Source of the DNA: Klebsormidium nitens
Lineage: Eukaryota > Streptophyta > Klebsormidiophyceae > Klebsormidiales > Klebsormidiaceae
DNA length: 64,000 bases
Assembly: GCA_000708835.1 (NCBI GenBank)
Contig: DF236981.1
Coordinates: 248,001 to 312,000, forward strand
Direction: 5' to 3'
Every line of letters starts with the position of its first letter. The first letter of the stretch is position 1. Below the pieces are notes generated by a model. The model was not told the origin of the DNA. It saw only the letters and a list, made by a program, of their open reading frames with translations, and did not search any database. Below are positions 11,401 through 23,268 of this stretch, piece after piece. Made by a program: the position numbers and the translations under genes.

Positions 11401-14096
11401 ATTCGGGGGGTCCGCCTGGACCACCACCCCCATCGACTTGATTCCCACGAAGGAGATGAAGACTCCAATACCTAAGGGCAAAGAGATGTGTGTTGCTTGT
11501 TTGTTTCGTGTAGGGTACTGGAGAACGTAAGGAGATAAGCATCGGCTTGGAAAAGAAGACGGACACAGTGAGAATACGACAAAGACAAGTGGGGTTGCTC
11601 AATCCGAAGGTAGCATATTGAGAGCTTTCAAGCGATGAGCATAAGGACGGACATTCTGATAGTCTTTCTCGTCTCCTTATTAACAGTGTCAATCGCTTGG
11701 TGCTTCAGCTCCTCTTTTTTAACTCTGATCAAAGCCTTAAAAGCATCAAAGAGCCCAGAATCATTCTGCAAGTTCTGCAAAAGTACAGACCTACACGACG
11801 TTGAGAATTGGGAGGGGAGATTGGGCCCCAGAAATGAAAGAGGCTGTCAAAGATTGAAGCAGGGCGTCGGACTGCAGGCGGTGGAAAGCCACGACGGCAT
11901 GCAGAGTTTGGCGGATGCAAGCAGATACTTTTTGGATGGCAGTCCTTACCTGCGGCTCCAGCCATCAGCACTGTCTTGGGGAACAACTTCATCAGAGAAG
12001 ACCGGAAGCCGCCGAGTGCAATCGCGGTAAACACAATTCCCTCGAGGACTGTGGCAGCTAGGGCCTGCAGGAGTATCAGGAAAGAGCGTTTCAAAGGCAA
12101 GCATGCTGAATGATGCGAGAAGAATTGTCAAACGAGTTTAGGGTTCCCTGAGCACCTGAAGCGGTGGATTTAATGAAACCGTGACAGGATGCGGGAAGCA
12201 AGCGCAAGCAGGAGTGCGAGCATTGGGAAGGGTTTAAGTTGCAAAACTTGAAACATAGCCTTAAGTCACTTGTTGTGAGCCATTCAGATGATGCAGGGGG
12301 CAACAAACATTGCAATTCTGTGAAAACAAAGAGGACTGAGCCTCTCAACTTTGGAGCTTAGAAGTTGAGGCACAGAGCCAGTGAAGAACTCCAGCCTGCA
12401 AGCGGCTGACCTTATTGTAGTGAATCTCGAAGCCGTCACAGCCGCCATCTGGGATAACGGACCCCTCCGGGCAGTATTCGGGCTTGGTCCCTGGCTTGAT
12501 GACTTGGTACACAAAGTAGACATTGGTTCCCAGCTGAACACTGCAAACCCAGGGGTAGTTTGCAACCAACCCCATGATGCCAGTGGCAAAGCCAGTGGAG
12601 ATGGCAGTGGCGAGCAGCACATCGCCCTGACACAAAAAGAAGTTAGGAGCGGGTCAGAACAGGATTCTGGTCATACTTGGCTGCATATGATCCTGCTTGA
12701 TAACCGGAATTTCACCGTGCTGCTTCCAAATGAATGTTGGCACCAAGATGATTGAGGGAGAGTCCAAGTCAATTGAAATAGGTTGCTTTTAGAGACCGTC
12801 AACTGATCAATCTTCGAAAGATCTTCATATATCCACTCATGTTGTGAAGTTGTTAAGTTCACGCGTGACCTCAATAGGTGTTCTCTGGTAGTGACGTTCA
12901 AGAAGAACGGAGTTGAGATTGGCACAGAGGATGGCACCAGACAGAAAGCAAGCACATTGGTTGCATTGTCCAAGGGTGCCGGCAAAGTCTAAGGAATGGC
13001 CAAATTTTCTACCTTAGGAAGACCTCCGGCGCTTAGGATGAGGGGGTTCAAGAAGAGGATGTACGCGGATGTCATGAAAAGTGTAAGCCCGGCACTGCAA
13101 GGCAACAAGAGGCATCATTAGATGGTCAGAGTCATTGGAAGAGCGTACTCTTGATACTTCTTGATAGATTCCAGTCAGAAGTTAGGGAGTGTGCTTTGAA
13201 TCCTCCAGGATGAGCTCTTGACTTGCAGGTTACAGAATGCAGCTTGCCTTGAGTGAACTCCGTAATTTGTAAGTGGCTTACAGACTGTCAGATTACTAGA
13301 TCTTACACCTGGTTTGAAAGGGGACAACCATTTGCCATCCTTATCCGCCGACGGTCCATTGGATGATAGTAGCAATGGAGGGGTTGTAAGGGAAGAACAA
13401 AAATGTTTGCAAAGACTGCAATGAATTCTATCAACAATGACCCAAAAAGAAGCTAGCTATGGCACGCTGGGGCAGACAACTAGATTCTCAGGTGATTGTC
13501 ATAGATTGTTTTGCAAATCTTACCTCGAAAGCAGTTGCAGCAGAAAGTGCTCTTGGCCCTTTTCGAAACAAGTTTTTATCCACACAACACATCACCTCAA
13601 AAGCTTCTAAGCCGAAAAGATTTGGCACATTGATCAACACAAAAGGTGTATAATATTCTCAGAGATGTGTTTCGATTCTGCAAAATGTGAAGTAGATCAA
13701 AGAATCTGTATAATGCAAGAGAGATCTGCTGTGGCTACGATTTATTTAGCGGTGTTTTGAGCATACAAAGTCCAGATAGCGAAACTGAATCCTGGGAAGA
13801 GCCAGTCAACAGGCACATAATGTACCCTCCAAGAACCCAACAAAATCGACTGCATAAGTTCCCAGCCAGCCTAGGGATGACAGATGCAGCATTTTGCCAT
13901 TTCTTTTAGCTACAATGCACGATGTACCGTACCCCCTGTTGGCTAACCAAGAAATAAAGCAAGCAATCATGAAAATCATGCCTCACCGTAGCTCTGCCAT
14001 AATGCTTGACTTCCGCCGGGAAATGTGGAAGAACTTGTCCAGCTGCTTAGAGACGGGGTTCGCCACAACGGCGTTCTCAAATGCTGAGAGGCCCAT
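8418..14096 (-). CDS. AZG: AzgA/AZG-type purine permease (NCS2 superfamily)
   Basis: Exons 14096-13987, 13094-13013, 12626-12411, 12064-11950, 11471-11262, 10880-10740, 9846-9468, 9049-8885 and 8551-8418 give about 517 residues with 12 or more hydrophobic segments. The start ATG at 14096 opens a short N-terminus (MGLSAFENAVVANP). TM1 reads AGLTLFMTSAYILFLNP. TM3 reads LGTNVYFVYQV and keeps the Asn of the family's usual GLNAYFAY. TM8 keeps an Asp (FLYLDFIGA) and TM10 the Glu of TTYVESAAAVKEGGRTGL. The end EIEWKDLTEAIPAF matches Arabidopsis AZG proteins. The family imports adenine, guanine and hypoxanthine, and in plants cytokinins, at membranes. One junction is unresolved: the exon ending at 10740 is phase 1 but the next begins phase 0 at 9846, so a microexon of 3n+2 bases or an indel is missing. 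The Gly-Thr-Leu part of the TM8 motif and the PGMG before TM3 are not conserved, so substrate range may differ. Confidence 0.88.
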
Positions 14097-16655
14097 GTTT
14101 GCTGGTGGAAGGTCCTCTCGACAAAGATCTATTCAGGCCGACGGGAGATGCGCGGAGCGCGATGCGGTGCGGTTGCTCTGAAACAGGAGATTCTCACTGC
14201 CAGATGTTTTATGCTCAATTGCGGGGAGAATCGACGTCCAGACAATGTTTCAAGAAAAGTGCAAAAGCAGCTCTGAAGGTTCTGGTTCTTATGTATTGCC
14301 GGAGCGTCAATGGAGAAATGATGGAAAATCACTTCTCTGCCATCATTACGTAAAAGGAGAATGATGCTGCAAGTACATATGTTCTGCAGATACCTACATT
14401 TTCTCATCAGTGTTCTCTACAGGCTGCTGACTCCCTGCAGTGTTTTTCACTTCAATGAGCAGTCTGCATACCGTATGTGACCAGCCAGCTCCTTTTCTCA
14501 GCCTTAAGCCTGCGAGGGATGTCTTAATCAGGCTCACGGGGATATTCTGACTACTGACATAACCCTAAGGTTAACGCAGAACGCCACAAGCGTGCTAGTT
14601 GCAAATTCTGGTTAAACCGTTAAACCGCTAGCCTGAGCGGCCGGTAGGGATAGCTGCTAGCACGATTCCGTGGCTGGGAGATCGGCTCACGAGTCACGAG
14701 TCACGAGTCGCTTGAACTTGAAGTTTTCTCGGCCTCAAACCGGACTTCGGCCAAAAGCTCGGCGACGAAGTCTCATTCTCCACGTGGCAAAACAAAATTG
14801 CGTTCGACCAATCAAGATGGCGGAAATGTCGTACCGGTTACGAACAAGTGGCGAAAGTGAGCGCCGACTCAGGATTGGTTGAACGGCCTGACAAGCAATC
14901 ATCACACTGCGATGCGGCGCCATTTTGTAATGATCACACGACTCCTTGAGTTTATTCTGCTTCAAGTAGGGTCTACAAATGTTGGGAAAATACCCCCCTA
15001 AAGAGATTGATTCTTTCATCCAATGATGAGCTTGTGCAGCGGCGAAATGATGGCCCGGATCCTTGCAACAGGTTCCTATTTGGAAGGGGGGAAGCCCACC
15101 ACTCCACGATCGAGCGCCAAAGAGCCAAGCAGTCCCCTGGCAAGAGAGAGGACCTTCCACCAATGATGAGCAGGGTAAGGGTACAAGCGGCCAGCCTGTC
15201 GAACGGATGGTACGGAGGCGGTCAGCTCGGAAGATAAGGTTGCAGAACCGCCACACTTCCAGACTGGGGGCGTTTTTCAAATCAGATTCATGCCCCCTGT
15301 TGACCCTCCTTCTGCGGATGATAAGCTTGTGCTGCGGCGCAATGATGGTACGGACGGCTCTCCATTTTTGAATCAAGTGGGGGCATGGCCAGTGCAGCTC
15401 TTGGGCCCCCTTGCTAGAGTTCTGGTTGGCTGCCAATGATAAGCTTGTGCTGCGGCGAAATGATGGTACGGATGCAGCATTTTACCGGTAGCAAGAAGCT
15501 TGTGACCCTACCGGTCGAAGCAACGCCCCCACTTGGCCAGATTAGGCCCGGGCTTTGCAGCGCATCTGGAGGCCCTGAATGCCCTCCGACCCTTGCATCG
15601 AAACTCGAAGGTTCTCGCCGGTCACAAAACTTGCTTATTCATCAGGAATGTTTCATGCAGATTGCATGGGAGCTATGAATCAAGTGAACAGTGGCCGTGT
15701 AAACCATATAGGATTAGCTATACTAAAGAAGTGTTGGCGTTTCTCTTCTTCATCAATCATGGCATGGTTAGAACTTTTGATGACCAACTTACCAAGCGGT
15801 TCGAGCAATGAATCTCCCAGCACATATTGCTTGCCCATGTCCTATATCGGCTACTCCCGCGGCACACATAGCTTGCTGACAAATTGTGTTTCAAGGAGAA
15901 GCAATCATGTTCACACATATGCGATCTTCAGCACGTTATTCAAGCCTAGCAATCTGGACTCAGTGACGTCGACCACTTCGCACGTCGAGTTCGTGCATGA
16001 ACAGTACATTTGTATAAGCTGTGTGAATGCATGTGTTGCCGGACATCATATCAAAATACAAGCCTACAATTGGGCGTGGCCTGTGTATAGAAATGATACG
16101 AAGAAGTTCGCACGAATTGCTGCTTGCTTAGTGCAGTCTTGACAAGATGTTGCTATATACGTGTGGTCAATCGGTTATTCTGCTTAATTACCGTCCTCAA
16201 GAAATGTCATGATATATAAATGTTCTACCAATCAACTCCTTGACCTTAGTCTACCTTAGTTCAACCCTCGTTCAAAACGTAACAAGCACTGACGGCGTGA
16301 CGCAACTGCTCCGAATAAATGAGGTACAACAACCGTGATAGTCTTCACTGCTGAGATCAATTGGCGATAATTTGCAGTATCCAAGCAGTTGTTGTTACCC
16401 ACAAACGTATTCCATGATAATTGCCTTGGTGGTGGGCCCTCTATCCACACTCCACTAGAGGTTGCATAACATATATACACTATCGTTCTTCTATCCGAAG
16501 CTGGACTCTCGATCCTTCATACTATCAAGTATACGGTAGCAAAGGCCCAGGCCAGCGGTTCGAGGCAGCCAGGCTTTTGCTAACCGTTCCTAGATGCCAG
16601 CCCTTCCTAACGAATAAATCAATGTAAAGCTGAACGGCCCGGCTAGGCCCCGCCT
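14097..16655. other. Intergenic upstream of permease
   Basis: No supported gene. It presumably carries the permease promoter next to 14096 and the 3' untranslated region of the tandem hydrolase near 16655. A triplicate CACGAGT-type run sits near 14690-14710, and a three-copy roughly 40-bp repeat lies at 15021-15474 (listed separately). The long minus frame through that repeat has no recognisable domain. Confidence 0.45.
15021..15474. repeat. Three-copy dispersed ~40-bp repeat
   Basis: A segment of the form ATGATAAGCTTGTGCTGCGG followed by CGAAATGATGG occurs at about 15021-15061, 15317-15356 and 15434-15474 in direct orientation with a few mismatches. Spacings are about 295 and 118 bp. I see no terminal inverted repeats or target duplications, so I cannot assign it to a transposon family. 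Confidence 0.6.
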
Positions 16656-19600
16656 TTAGGAAGTTGTGCCGTTGGCGTGAGTCTCCTTGCTAGCCAGCAG
16701 CGCATCTCGGACTTCTTGGGCAGACGCAGTCCAGCCCACAATCGCCCCCTGACTCGCGAGGATCTCCAGCGTGGAGCTCTTGAACCTGCGGGACGGCGAA
16801 CAACTTTGACTCAGTGAATAAAGAAAAACGGTTTAGGATGGCGGACAGGTCTCAAGGTCCGAAAGGCTGGCCGGCCTTGAAAAGCGTCAATCTGTACCGG
16901 AAAAACCTTAACTTAATGTAAGCTTGTCTCGGCAATCGCACTTTGTCAGCCCCCAATATGAGTCGATCATGTTCACCCAATCTGAATGATCATGCAGAAG
17001 GAGGGAAACTTGAAAAAGTCGTTGAAACCTCACTCAGGAAAGTAGCTCTCCGTTGCGTCTGTCACCATGAGGCACTCGAAGCCCCGGTCGCAGGCCTCGC
17101 GCATCGTGGTCTGGACGCACACCTCGGTTGTCACCCCCCCGAACAGCAGGTGGGTCACGCCCTTGGACCTGCAAAGAGACACGAACGGAGAGTACTGAAT
17201 GCTGAGCCGATTTGTGATTTTCTCCCAACTCGAGTCGGATCGAGCAGTTGATATGGGTTCGGAAGTGTTTAGGGACCAGAAGATACGCGTCGAAGATTGG
17301 CCAATCGAAGAGAACGGCAAGCTTATAGTTGGATACGCCCGCCCGAACTCGCGAGTGCACGACAATTGGATGCTCCGTAACGCGCCTGACCATTCGTACT
17401 GCTGATCGTAGTCTCCGTTGTTGACGCTCTTAACCATGCGCCAGCTTACAAGCCAACAGCTGAACGGCGTGAAGGGTGGACAGCCATGCAATAAAGTGTG
17501 ACGAAAAACGCGGACGCTCCACTCTGAGCGACGACACATGTGAATACCTTTTAGTAAGTTTCAGATTCGACATGGAGGAAGGAAGCCAGATTGAGTGCTC
17601 GAGGCTCGACAAGAGGTGAAGCACAACTTACAGAAGAAACTCGTAGATGTCGGTCTGGTAGAAAGCGCCTTTTCCGGGCTTGTGGATAGCCTACAGGTAA
17701 GGAGACTCCGAGTCAGCCTCCGGGCACGAGCGGCAGATAAAGCATTGAGGCTCGCTGTGGGCGCTTTGGAATGAATGCCGAAGCAAGTTGCAAAGAAACA
17801 GCAGTGATCGCAGATGTGACAGAGAGCTAGCAAGGGACTTAGAGCTTTTATACGAGTCCCACGTGTTTCAACTCCGACGAGGCCGACAGGTTTGAAAGGC
17901 ACGTCACTTCCCTGGATGTCTGCATCTGCCCGGCCCGGTAGAGAATCACGACTGATCTTTTCAATCCTTTGGGTCAGCTGTCCATATGATCGAATCACGA
18001 GCATTTGCTCCCCAGATTCACGGAGTCAAGTACCATGATTGAGACGCAAACTGCGAAGCCATACCTTCTCGTTAGGGGCCGGCGCGTTCTCGTCGACGAT
18101 GCCGTTCCCTTCCTCATTTCGGACGAGGATGCGGCCGCCAATCTCGCCCTGCGTTGCCAAGAGCAGGCACGACTCAGGTCCCGGTTCCAAGCAAGATTTC
18201 GTAACATTCCCTCAAGGCAAATTGAGTGTTGCTGAAAGAAGGAAGCACACGCAGCTGAGTTCCCAGATCCAAAAGCTCTTTTTTTCCTAAACAAGACGAC
18301 AGTGGTCTGAAATCGAGAAGCAGGACTCAACGCAGATCAACCGCCGGAACATCCCCGCGCTGGTTGACAAAGAGAGGTAGCATTGCCGCAGACACGTGCC
18401 GCTCCCAATCACGTCACGCTTACGACCGCTTCCAGACACACCACACCTTCGCGTATGAACCTCCCAATGTAGAGATTGCAACCACTCCATAAGGAGAGAC
18501 AGACGCTTTGTGATTGCGCCAAAAGAGTCTACAAAGAGCGGACGGGTCACCTCATCTCCGATCCGGAGCCCGACCGGCAGCTGCCCTCGGGTGAGCTTGG
18601 CCAGCGGGGCGTCGCTCAGGTCCGGATAATGCGCCTCCAGAGTGTGGACGATGGGCATGCCGAACTCGCGAAACGTATCCTGCAGGCAAAGATATTGAAG
18701 TGAGAGTTGGATCTTGACGCGGAAAGCAACATAGAAAGTCCGAAAAACCTAGTCTGGGAGCGGAGTACTTAGGTCCCGGGTGGTGCGCCTCTAGAGTGTG
18801 GGACGATCGGCATGCCGAACTCGCAAAACGTATCCTGTGAGCAAAGAATTTGTGGATCCTTTACCTCTGAGGCAAGAACCAAACCTAGAGGTCAGCAAAA
18901 GTCTACTCTACCGCAGCTGTATATGCTTGATGGCGGCTTCAGGATCGAGTACCCAATCCGCTGTCAAGCGGACCGCCGAAGAGATTAGGAACAGGAACGA
19001 GAGTGCGTCTGAAGAGGGTTGTGGTGCGCTATTGCGGTCCTGGCAAAGGCAAGACACCCCGTCGCTTGAAAAGACGTCAGACGAGAATGGGAACAGAGCT
19101 GAGACTTGCGCTCTCCTCGCAAGGCCCATCTGAATGTATCGAAGTGCAACATCTGGTTAGCGGTGCATTAGCGAAGCGAACACGACAAGATTCGAGCAGG
19201 AGAAGACTTCAGCCTTCGATTAGGTAAAGCGAAGCGGGTGTTTGATAGTAGCACACCGAAGATCCTTCGGAGGGTCGAGCAACTGACGCACGAGCAGCAA
19301 GGACGATGGAGCCTCAATTCAGGTTAAGAATGGCGGGTACAGATCAACAGCGAACCGGCCCGCATGGAGGGTCCACTCACCAGGAGTCGGCAAGCATACC
19401 TTTAGCGTCAGAAGATGTAGACGAAAGCGGAAGGATGTCCGCAAAAAAGTAACTAGCATGGGCGTCCGCTCACCAGGATCATTCGTACGGTAGGCACGAT
19501 GGCTTGCAGCAGCTTGACGTTGTTGCCCAGCGTAGACCCAAAGCCGCCCTCCTCCACAAAGTCCCTTTGCATGTCGATCATCACCAGCGCGGTCGCCTCA

Positions 19601-22600
19601 ACCTAGAAAGACACACCGATGATGATCAGTGAGCGACTTGTGAATCGGTGCGATTGTCGCTGGCGTTTTCGCCTCCACCTGAAGAGACACACCTATGGTT
19701 AGCAGTCCGCATCTTCGATAGTCGGTGAGAGTAAGACTGTGGCAAAGTCTTCGCTCGAACAAGCCACAAGCATACAGCGCGGTCAGTACCTGGAGGTGAA
19801 GAGACTTACGCAACGTTCAAGGCTGCAGGCTTTCGTGCGACTAGGGCAGGGGCCTTAAGAGCGCAGTTGTCAGTCTGGTCATGTATATTCAATCGAGACG
19901 AGACTAGCAAGAGGTCAGCGTTTCAGCAGGGCAAACAAACATCATAAGCGGACGTCAGACTCTTGGACGAATTTCATCGTGACTCGAAGCTCATTGCGCA
20001 TGTTTCAAGCTCAAAGAAGCGCTTGGTACACAATGACTTGACGCATCCAGCTACGCTGCTCCAGCTATACTTACTGGGAACGTGAACGGCCAAGGCTTGG
20101 CTCCCTCCACGGTCGCTCTCTTCATGTTTTCGTAGTTGGCCGGCAGCGGCACAACGGCCGGAACCAGAGGGTCCGGCTTTCCGATCCAGGGGACCTTCGC
20201 CCACGCCTCGTCGACCGGTTCCGGCGGGCCAGCGGATTCCGGGCTGGAGAGGCCGGAAAGAACGGCATCCAAGCTGGCGACCCAGCCGATGATCCCGCCC
20301 TGGGCCGTGATCTGAGTCAGCGACGCCGCCTTGAAGCTGCAAGAGGAACTCCAGAAGAAGCGGAAGTTAGACGCGGCATCCATCCGTTTCCGCTGAAGTA
20401 GAGTCGTTCCGCCAAAACTGCTGCTTCTGGACGTGAAAGGTGATGTGCAGCTTGAACCTGATGAAAGCGCGAGGGGTTCAACGGAAGCCGGTCCGAAGGG
20501 TCCGCCTTCGGTGAAGAGTAGGAAGCGGGCAGTTGCAGCAGGAACAAAACAAAAGGTGCATGAAGCAGCTCTGTCTTGGTCTTTGTACATTTGAGATCCC
20601 TGCTGAATCGAGATGCCTTGAGTTGCCAGCTTTTATAGGCAAGAAACCAGGTGACAAGACGACAGACAGTATCACAAGCCGACCAGGAAGAGGATGTCGC
20701 ATGCATAGTCGAGGTTTCGAAGCTACTAGCGCCCCAAATCGCACCGCAGACCTCAGCAGCCTGTTCATCTAGTTCGTTCACTTTTTCAGACTCAGCAAAG
20801 TCGTTCGGTAAGAGCTGTATAAAATAATGGAGAACGCTGCTGCTTACTCGGGGTTGTAGCTAGCGGTGCACTCGTCAACTAGGAGCGGGTCGAAGCCGCG
20901 GTCGTTGAGCTCGCGCATGACGATCTGGACCGTGATGTCGGTCTCCAGTCCGGCGACCAGCACATAGCGGATTTCCTCCTTGACCAGGAATTCGTGAACG
21001 TCTGTGGCGTGGCCGATGCCCTTGCCGGGAGTGTAGACAATCTGCCATAGGAGATGGGAAACTTAAGGGGGGGAAGGAGAAATACGTATGGATGTTGGGT
21101 TGGATGAGAAGAAAGACCTGTGGCTGTCAGATATGGCTGATGCCATTGCCGAAAGTGAAAAGACACCTCTGAAAAGACATGGAAAGAATGGGAGGAGAAG
21201 AAAGACAGTTCTGGATTTCTGCTTTGCAAGCGGAGTGCTATTTGAAGAAGAATGATTGGCAAGGTGGATAAGTGAAGACAAAATGGGAGAGACTGACAAC
21301 CAACCATGGTCGGTCTCCGATTTGAGGACAGCAGCCTTCCGTGATGCGATGAACTGATAGAATCTAGACTTACTCACTCACACAAGGCCTCAGCAGATTG
21401 TGTGTCCAAGTTTGAGAAGACGGATGAAATGAAGGGAATCCAGTCACATAAAAGAGGGATGGTGGGAAGCAAGAAGCAAACAAGTCGTTCAAAGGATAGA
21501 CACACGAACGTTAGAAGAGTGGGGTCAGTAACAGGGTAATCGTGCAAGCCTTAAACACGTTGGGTTTTGAAAATCTGGAAATGGAAGCCAGGTTTTAACT
21601 CCCATGGTGCCTTTAGGACCAGCAGGGCAGTCTAAGAGAGCCTTCAAAGCTCTCCCCCAACTAAACCAGAAAAATGGTCCTTGCCAGAAAACCTCCGCGC
21701 ACAGAGTAACATTTGACAAGGGGACCTACCTTCTCTCCATCTAGGGGGGCCGCATCATCGACGAACTGCGTGCCAATCTCCCCCTGAATCAGGATGCGCC
21801 CCCCTTGGGAGCCCTGCACAGAAGAGGCTGGTTTTAAAGAAAGATCCACCAACAAGCATTCGCTCAACCAGCAAGAAGAACGCTTACCAGTAGCTTCAAA
21901 GTTGATGGCACATTCTTTTCAGAAGCTCACACTGCTAGCAATTGCGGAGGCAGATCTGTACCACCCCTGAGCCCTCACTTAAGTAGGTGCGTTGTTTGCG
22001 TGACTGCAGAAGGATCATGGCAGCAGATGACTGTGCTCTCACCTCATCCCCAATGCCGACTCCGCCAGTCTGCTTCTTGGTCTTGCTGGCCTTGGAAGGG
22101 GCCAGGTCACTCAGGTCTGGCTTGTATGCTTCTGCCACATGGACCACGGTCAGCTTTGCCTCTCTGGCTGCTTCCTGCAGAAGATTCTGTGCAAATGGTT
22201 CTGACATTGATGCTGAGTGGTTTGGAGCTCTTGATTGCAATTGACCAGTCCCATTTGGCCGTCAAGAAGAGGGAAGTGGCTTGAGTTGATCATAAGAGAT
22301 GGCTTCTTTTGTGGTCAAATAGAAGCCACTATCAACAAAGATAATGCAGCTGAACGGAACACAGGAGACTATTTGGCAGGTAAGATATAGCATAACAAAT
22401 TATGAGCCAGGTTTCATGGCACACTCACCAGGAGTTTGGCGACTTCTGGCCTGATAGATTGCACTTTTGAAAGGTCGTTCCCAAGTAGTTCCGCATAGCC
22501 CCCGGGCTCCAAGAAGTCGTGCTGCAGCTTCAGCAGCAGAAGGGCAGTTTTGCCAACCTGCATTTGATCCCCCAGATCAGCTTGGAAGTCATTCTTAAGA

Positions 22601-23268
22601 AAAGGAAACCACCAGACAGAGGAGAGCTTTAGACGGATCCGCTGGCCTACTGGCAGCACCTTGTACTGCTCTCAAAGGTTGATACAGGTGCTTAGCTCAG
22701 GTCTTGCCTTGAATTCTACCTGCCTCCAAATGTTGATTGCACAAAGCGCAGTCCCCAAGCAGCTGGGGTCAACACAGATTCTTCTATAGTGGAGATGACA
22801 CATCTGGGGCTGGGAGTGACTGATGATGCTTACTGGCGACTTGAAGTCTCGTGGCTGTGCTTTGATGACATACTCCATGCCTGTGAGAAAGTTCTGCAAT
22901 GCAAAGCGACGGTTGAATCCCATAAGAGATACATTGGACAAAGAAAATAAAGAAGGGGCATTGGCTGGAATCGCTGCGATGACCAAAGAGTTTTGCTTCT
23001 ATCTACTTAAGATTGGACTGTGTGACTTTACAGGGCACCTGCTGTGGGAAATTGTGCAGCCAGGTTGAAATGCAGAGCGTACCTGCACTTCTCATACATT
23101 TCTGTTCAAACCCCTGGACTCCTTACTACATTGCACCTTACATTTGACAGAGTCTGTCATGAGCAGTCCTACTTTTCTTATTTCATAACTCACCAGATTG
23201 AATGTTGTGATCTTGTGGCACTTGAGCTCGTAGTACTGGGCACCCCGTCCAGGCAAGAAGCCGCAATC
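16656..23268 (-). CDS. Tandem isochorismatase-family protein: degenerate first domain, intact second domain (5' end incomplete)
   Basis: Supported exons: 23268-23194 (its upstream limit is uncertain and could reach 23292), 22893-22834, 22557-22429, 22186-22043, 21813-21730, 21041-20848, 20336-20075, 19602-19474, 18679-18551, 18148-18065, 17690-17632, 17168-17034, 16785-16656. All junctions agree in phase. Domain A (about 22557-20200) reads [33 protein letters not shown] and [15 protein letters not shown]. Domain B (about 19602-16656) reads [29 protein letters not shown] and [20 protein letters not shown]. Domain B keeps the Asp, Lys and Cys of the catalytic triad; in domain A these positions are Lys, Thr and Thr. 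Domain B should be an amide or ureide hydrolase, with domain A probably a structural or regulatory partner. The linker ([14 protein letters not shown]) is Pro-rich. The N-terminal exon ([18 protein letters not shown]) matches nothing I know, and no ATG is visible in it, so a first exon is missing. Confidence 0.85.
18784..18852 (-). repeat. Intronic ghost copy of an exon acceptor edge (tandem hydrolase)
   Basis: About 60 bases match the start of the exon at 18679-18551 and its acceptor, lying about 155 bp upstream in the gene. The CAG acceptor and the following GATACG are preserved, but an extra C shifts the frame after about ten codons. Use of this acceptor would therefore disrupt the protein. 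Confidence 0.75.

Noticed and set aside
14735-15436. Long minus-strand open frame of 233 codons
   Set aside because: It starts at a TTG, matches no family I know, and runs through a three-copy repeat; its composition (Arg, Ser, Cys, Trp) looks like chance translation.
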